Shown here: piece after piece, positions 61,694 to 64,000 of the stretch | Position numbering within the stretch: the stretch's first letter is position 1 | Layout: each line of letters opens with the position of its first letter | Assembly (NCBI GenBank): GCA_035944135.1 | Contig: DASZBM010000010.1 | Location: forward strand, 434,001 to 498,000 | Length of the DNA: 64,000 nucleotides | Origin: Acidobacteriaceae bacterium | Lineage (GTDB): Bacteria > Acidobacteriota > Terriglobia > Terriglobales > Acidobacteriaceae | Direction: 5' to 3' | The notes under the pieces: generated by a model | What the model was told of the DNA's origin: nothing | The model's database searches: none | Seen by the model: the letters and a program-made list of their open reading frames with translations, nothing else | Position numbers and translations under genes: made by a program

Positions 61694-62227
61694 CTAGTGC
61701 GCCGCGGACAGGGTGGACGATACCTGCGGCGACAACGGCTGGTCGGCGGCCTTGAGGAGCAGTGTCACATCCCACATCTGCTGGTCACTGAGGATGTGCT
61801 GATAGGAAGGCATGCCGGTGAGGCGGATGCCGTTCTTCACCTTCCAGAAGGTTTCACCGGCGTCGTCATCGCTCACGCCGACGACGTTCTTTTTGCCGTG
61901 CTTTTTCCAGAGCTGGGGCGCGTGTGGATACATCCACTGGGCGAAGTCGGAGTCGTGCCCGGGCTGGCCGTGGCAAGCGGCGCACTGCTGGGAATAGATC
62001 TGGGCGCCAGCCTCGTACACCTGCTCATTGCCGGAGAACGGAGGCTGCTCCATGTTGTGAGCGATGCGGGCGTTGAGCGGCAGCCGGACGATCTGTGCCT
62101 CGAGCGGAAAAGGCTTGTCGGACGTGGCGACCGGAAGCGAGCCGTACTTCAGATATCCCCAGACGCCGCCTACAAGGATCACCAGCGTTACGATTACCCC
62201 GAGCAAAAAGCCGCCTGCAGCCCGCAT
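61694..62227 (-). CDS. Membrane-anchored monohaem cytochrome c
   Basis: The 177-residue protein has an N-terminal transmembrane anchor (FLLGVIVTLVILVGGVWGYL), the haem motif CAACH (about 82-86) and an axial-ligand region GIRLTGMPSYQH. It is a class I cytochrome of the periplasm, likely in electron transport. ATG at 62227. Confidence 0.88.
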   Translation of the reverse strand: MRAAGGFLLGVIVTLVILVGGVWGYLKYGSLPVATSDKPFPLEAQIVRLPLNARIAHNMEQPPFSGNEQVYEAGAQIYSQQCAACHGQPGHDSDFAQWMYPHAPQLWKKHGKKNVVGVSDDDAGETFWKVKNGIRLTGMPSYQHILSDQQMWDVTLLLKAADQPLSPQVSSTLSAAH

Positions 62228-62376
62228 GCCGAATATCTCCTGTGATTGCAACAGCAAAATGCTGCAAGGTTACCAATGAATCTCACTTTACATGGTTTCC
62301 ACCACAACTTCGGGGGTGGTTCCGGCGTCTGAGCCAATAATAGAGAGGGCAACGGCCCACTGGAAGGAGTAACTTC

Positions 62377-62679
62377 ATGAGAAAGCAACTGCTTGCTGCC
62401 GCGTTCGCGACCGTATTTGGGCTCGCAACGGCTGCGGGAGCGCAGATTTACGTCCGTGTCGGTCCGCCAGAGCATCCTCGGGAGATTGTTCCGCCGCCGC
62501 CGCATGAGCACCCTGATTGGGCATGGCACGAGGGCTATCAACGCTGGGACGGCCACGCGTATGTCTGGGTCCCCGGAGCCTACGTTGCGCCTCCGTATCC
62601 GCACGCGCGTTGGGTACCGGGCCACTGGCGGAATACGCCGCGCGGATACGTGTGGGTTGAAGGCCACTGGAGACGGTAG
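62377..62679 (+). CDS. Secreted YXWGXW/WxxGxW-repeat protein
   Basis: The 100-residue protein has a signal peptide (MRKQLLAAAFATVFGLATAA) followed by repeats such as YVWVPGAYVAPPYPHARWVP and GHWRNTPRGYVWVEGHW. The repeats mark a family of small exported proteins of unknown role. Confidence 0.85.
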   Translation: MRKQLLAAAFATVFGLATAAGAQIYVRVGPPEHPREIVPPPPHEHPDWAWHEGYQRWDGHAYVWVPGAYVAPPYPHARWVPGHWRNTPRGYVWVEGHWRR

Positions 62680-62754
62680 AGGCCTCTTGGTCAGATCAAC
62701 GGCGAGCGGAGCAGCGCTCGCCGTTGCTGTTTTTGGCGCTTGTATCATCGACGA

Positions 62755-63354
62755 ATGATTGAACCTGCACTCGCCGAGCGGGCGCGCCGCATCAAGGTAT
62801 TGCTTTTCGACGTCGACGGTGTTCTGACCGACGGCAGCATCACGATTATTCCTAACGCCAACAGCACGGATCTGTCGGGAGTCGAAGTCAAGAGCTTCTC
62901 CGCACACGACGGGATGGGAATTGCCCTGGCGCATGTTGCGGGGTTGAAGGTGGGTTGGATTACGAAGCGCGTCTCGCAGGTGGTGGCGATTCGTGCGCGC
63001 GATCTGCGGATCGAGCATGTGTATCAAGGGCAGCACTACAAGGTGCAGGCGCTGGACCAGGTGATTGCCGACGAGGGGTGCACGCTGGAGGAGATTGCGT
63101 ATGTGGGCGACGACATCATCGATCTGCCGGTGCTGCGCAAGGTGGGGCTGGCGGTGGCGTCGGCGAATGCTCGGCCGCAGGTGAAGGTGATGGCACATTA
63201 CGTGACGCCGCATCCTGGCGGGCAGGGAGCCGCACGGGACACGATCGACCTGTTGCTGGAGGCGCGCGGAATGCTGGAGCAGACGATTGAGGAGTATCTC
63301 GATCCGCAGAATAAGGAAGCGAAGAAGGCGGACATCGGCGTGGGCAATATGTAA
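62755..63354 (+). CDS. kdsC: 3-deoxy-D-manno-octulosonate 8-phosphate phosphatase (KdsC-type HAD)
   Basis: The 199-residue protein has HAD motif I LLFDVDGVLTDGSIT (about 16-30), SAHDGMGI, motif II-like GWITKR and motif III/IV VGDDIIDLPVLRKVGLAVA. This is the KdsC pattern. The enzyme dephosphorylates Kdo-8-phosphate for lipopolysaccharide synthesis, so the organism has an outer membrane. ATG at 62755. Confidence 0.9.
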   Translation: MIEPALAERARRIKVLLFDVDGVLTDGSITIIPNANSTDLSGVEVKSFSAHDGMGIALAHVAGLKVGWITKRVSQVVAIRARDLRIEHVYQGQHYKVQALDQVIADEGCTLEEIAYVGDDIIDLPVLRKVGLAVASANARPQVKVMAHYVTPHPGGQGAARDTIDLLLEARGMLEQTIEEYLDPQNKEAKKADIGVGNM

Positions 63355-63357
63355 CCG

Positions 63358-63708
63358 CTAGCGGGTTAGACACTGCTTCTGCTCTACCGCGATCACGCGG
63401 AGTTCATTGCCGCCGACGTTTTCCAGTGTGTGGAGCGGCACGGGGCCGGACCAGAGCGCCGCACCGGCTATCAGAGGCATGGATCCGCGGGTGTCCATTG
63501 TGATCTTTCCGTCCGCATCCCTACGGACGAAATCGCTCCAACTGACGATGTAGAGCACGCTGGGCCAGCGGTGCGTATGCAGAGGCACGGTCTCGCCCGT
63601 CGGCACCGTGGTATCGAGCACGCGAACGTACTCGTTCTCGAGCAGCAAGCGATGAAAACGCGGGGCTGCAAACAGTGCGTCCAGTGGATCAATCTCTGGC
63701 TGGGGCAT
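63358..63708 (-). CDS. Cupin-fold protein (1)
   Basis: The 116-residue protein has a single cupin barrel: VRVLDTTVPTGETVPLHTHR and WPSVLYIVSW, then HTLENVGGNELRVIAVE. The HTH residues of the metal site are visible. The ATG at 63708 is chosen. It abuts the second cupin gene, so they may form an operon. Confidence 0.75.
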   Translation of the reverse strand: MPQPEIDPLDALFAAPRFHRLLLENEYVRVLDTTVPTGETVPLHTHRWPSVLYIVSWSDFVRRDADGKITMDTRGSMPLIAGAALWSGPVPLHTLENVGGNELRVIAVEQKQCLTR

Positions 63709-63728
63709 GTGTGGGATTCTATGCGGCC

Positions 63729-64000
63729 CTAGATGCTGACTTTCTCCATCCAGGTGACGACTTCGCCGCGTTCGTCGGCCTCCTGCACGGCGAGGTGGAC
63801 CATGGGATGGCCGGGTGCGGCGCCGTGCCAATGCTTTTCGCCGGGACCGAACCAGGCGGCGTCACCGGCGGTGAGGCGTTCGACCTCCGTGCCTTCTCGT
63901 TGCGCATGACATACGCCGCTGATGATGAAGATCATCTGGCCGCGTGGGTGCGTGTGCCAGGCTGTGCGTGCACCGGCGGCGAACGAGACGACCGCGCTGC
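63729..64000 (-). CDS. Cupin-fold protein (2), cut by window end
   Basis: The frame is open to base 64000, so the N-terminus lies outside. Visible blocks are SFAAGARTAWHTHPRGQMIF, then GVCHAQREGTEVERLTAGDA and WFGPGEKHWHGAAPGHPMVH, a cupin with both His motifs, like quercetinase/mandelonitrile-lyase-type cupins. Confidence 0.85.
   Translation of the reverse strand, partial: SAVVSFAAGARTAWHTHPRGQMIFIISGVCHAQREGTEVERLTAGDAAWFGPGEKHWHGAAPGHPMVHLAVQEADERGEVVTWMEKVSI

Overview
The window is a stretch of a GC-rich Gram-negative chromosome, most likely an acidobacterium of the Terriglobales type. This is inferred from a B12-dependent ribonucleotide reductase, a PEP-CTERM protein, KdsC, strongly C-ending codons in the host genes, and dispersed repeats such as GTCATCCTGAGTGAAGCGG and TTTTGCGCAAAA followed by G-runs. 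It is not proven here.

The main object is a complete 43.8-kb Tn7-like transposon at 3073-46886. Its ends begin TGTGGG and finish CCCACA. They carry several copies of a CATAAGCTGAAASTTT box, and the element is flanked by an exact 5-bp duplication, gcttc. The insertion lies 23-27 bp after the stop codon of nrdJ. It separates nrdJ from a hairpin (46903-46927) that was probably its terminator. This is the geometry Tn7 shows downstream of glmS, so the 3' end of nrdJ is a candidate attachment site.

The transposition genes sit in the middle: tnsA, tnsB (DD35E), tnsC and two tniQ genes (24537-31092). They are preceded by a divergent winged-helix regulator and a promoter with a perfect palindrome between its -35 and -10 boxes. 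No cas genes are present.

The left arm (3073-24486) holds: a gyrA 3' fragment with a terminator; a thymidylate-synthase homologue with Asp at the pyrimidine-recognition position, overlapping an alpha-glutamyl/putrescinyl-thymine pyrophosphorylase-like gene; a HigB-like/HigA-ImmA pair; an HNH nuclease plus a PD-(D/E)XK-like protein flanked by inverted relics of one gene; and a class 1 DISARM operon (drmD, drmMI, drmA, drmB, drmC).

The right arm (31092-46886) holds: a DEDDh exonuclease; two uracil-DNA-glycosylase-fold proteins; a WYL regulator; a Tat/lipoprotein-type FtsZ-like protein lacking the GTP-binding glycine loop; a possible sigma-like protein; a type I Wadjet operon (jetABCD); and a DUF900 hydrolase. 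Most of this cargo fits genome defence.

The right flank (46887-64000) is mainly host chromosome: a DUF4238 protein, a Rap1a/Tai-like protein, a RAYT relic with its REP repeats, two secreted paralogues that bracket a deoxyribosyltransferase/TIR-like P-loop ATPase (itself a defence candidate), and housekeeping or metabolic genes (PEP-CTERM, STAS, SnoaL-like, NIPSNAP, cytochrome c, KdsC, cupins).
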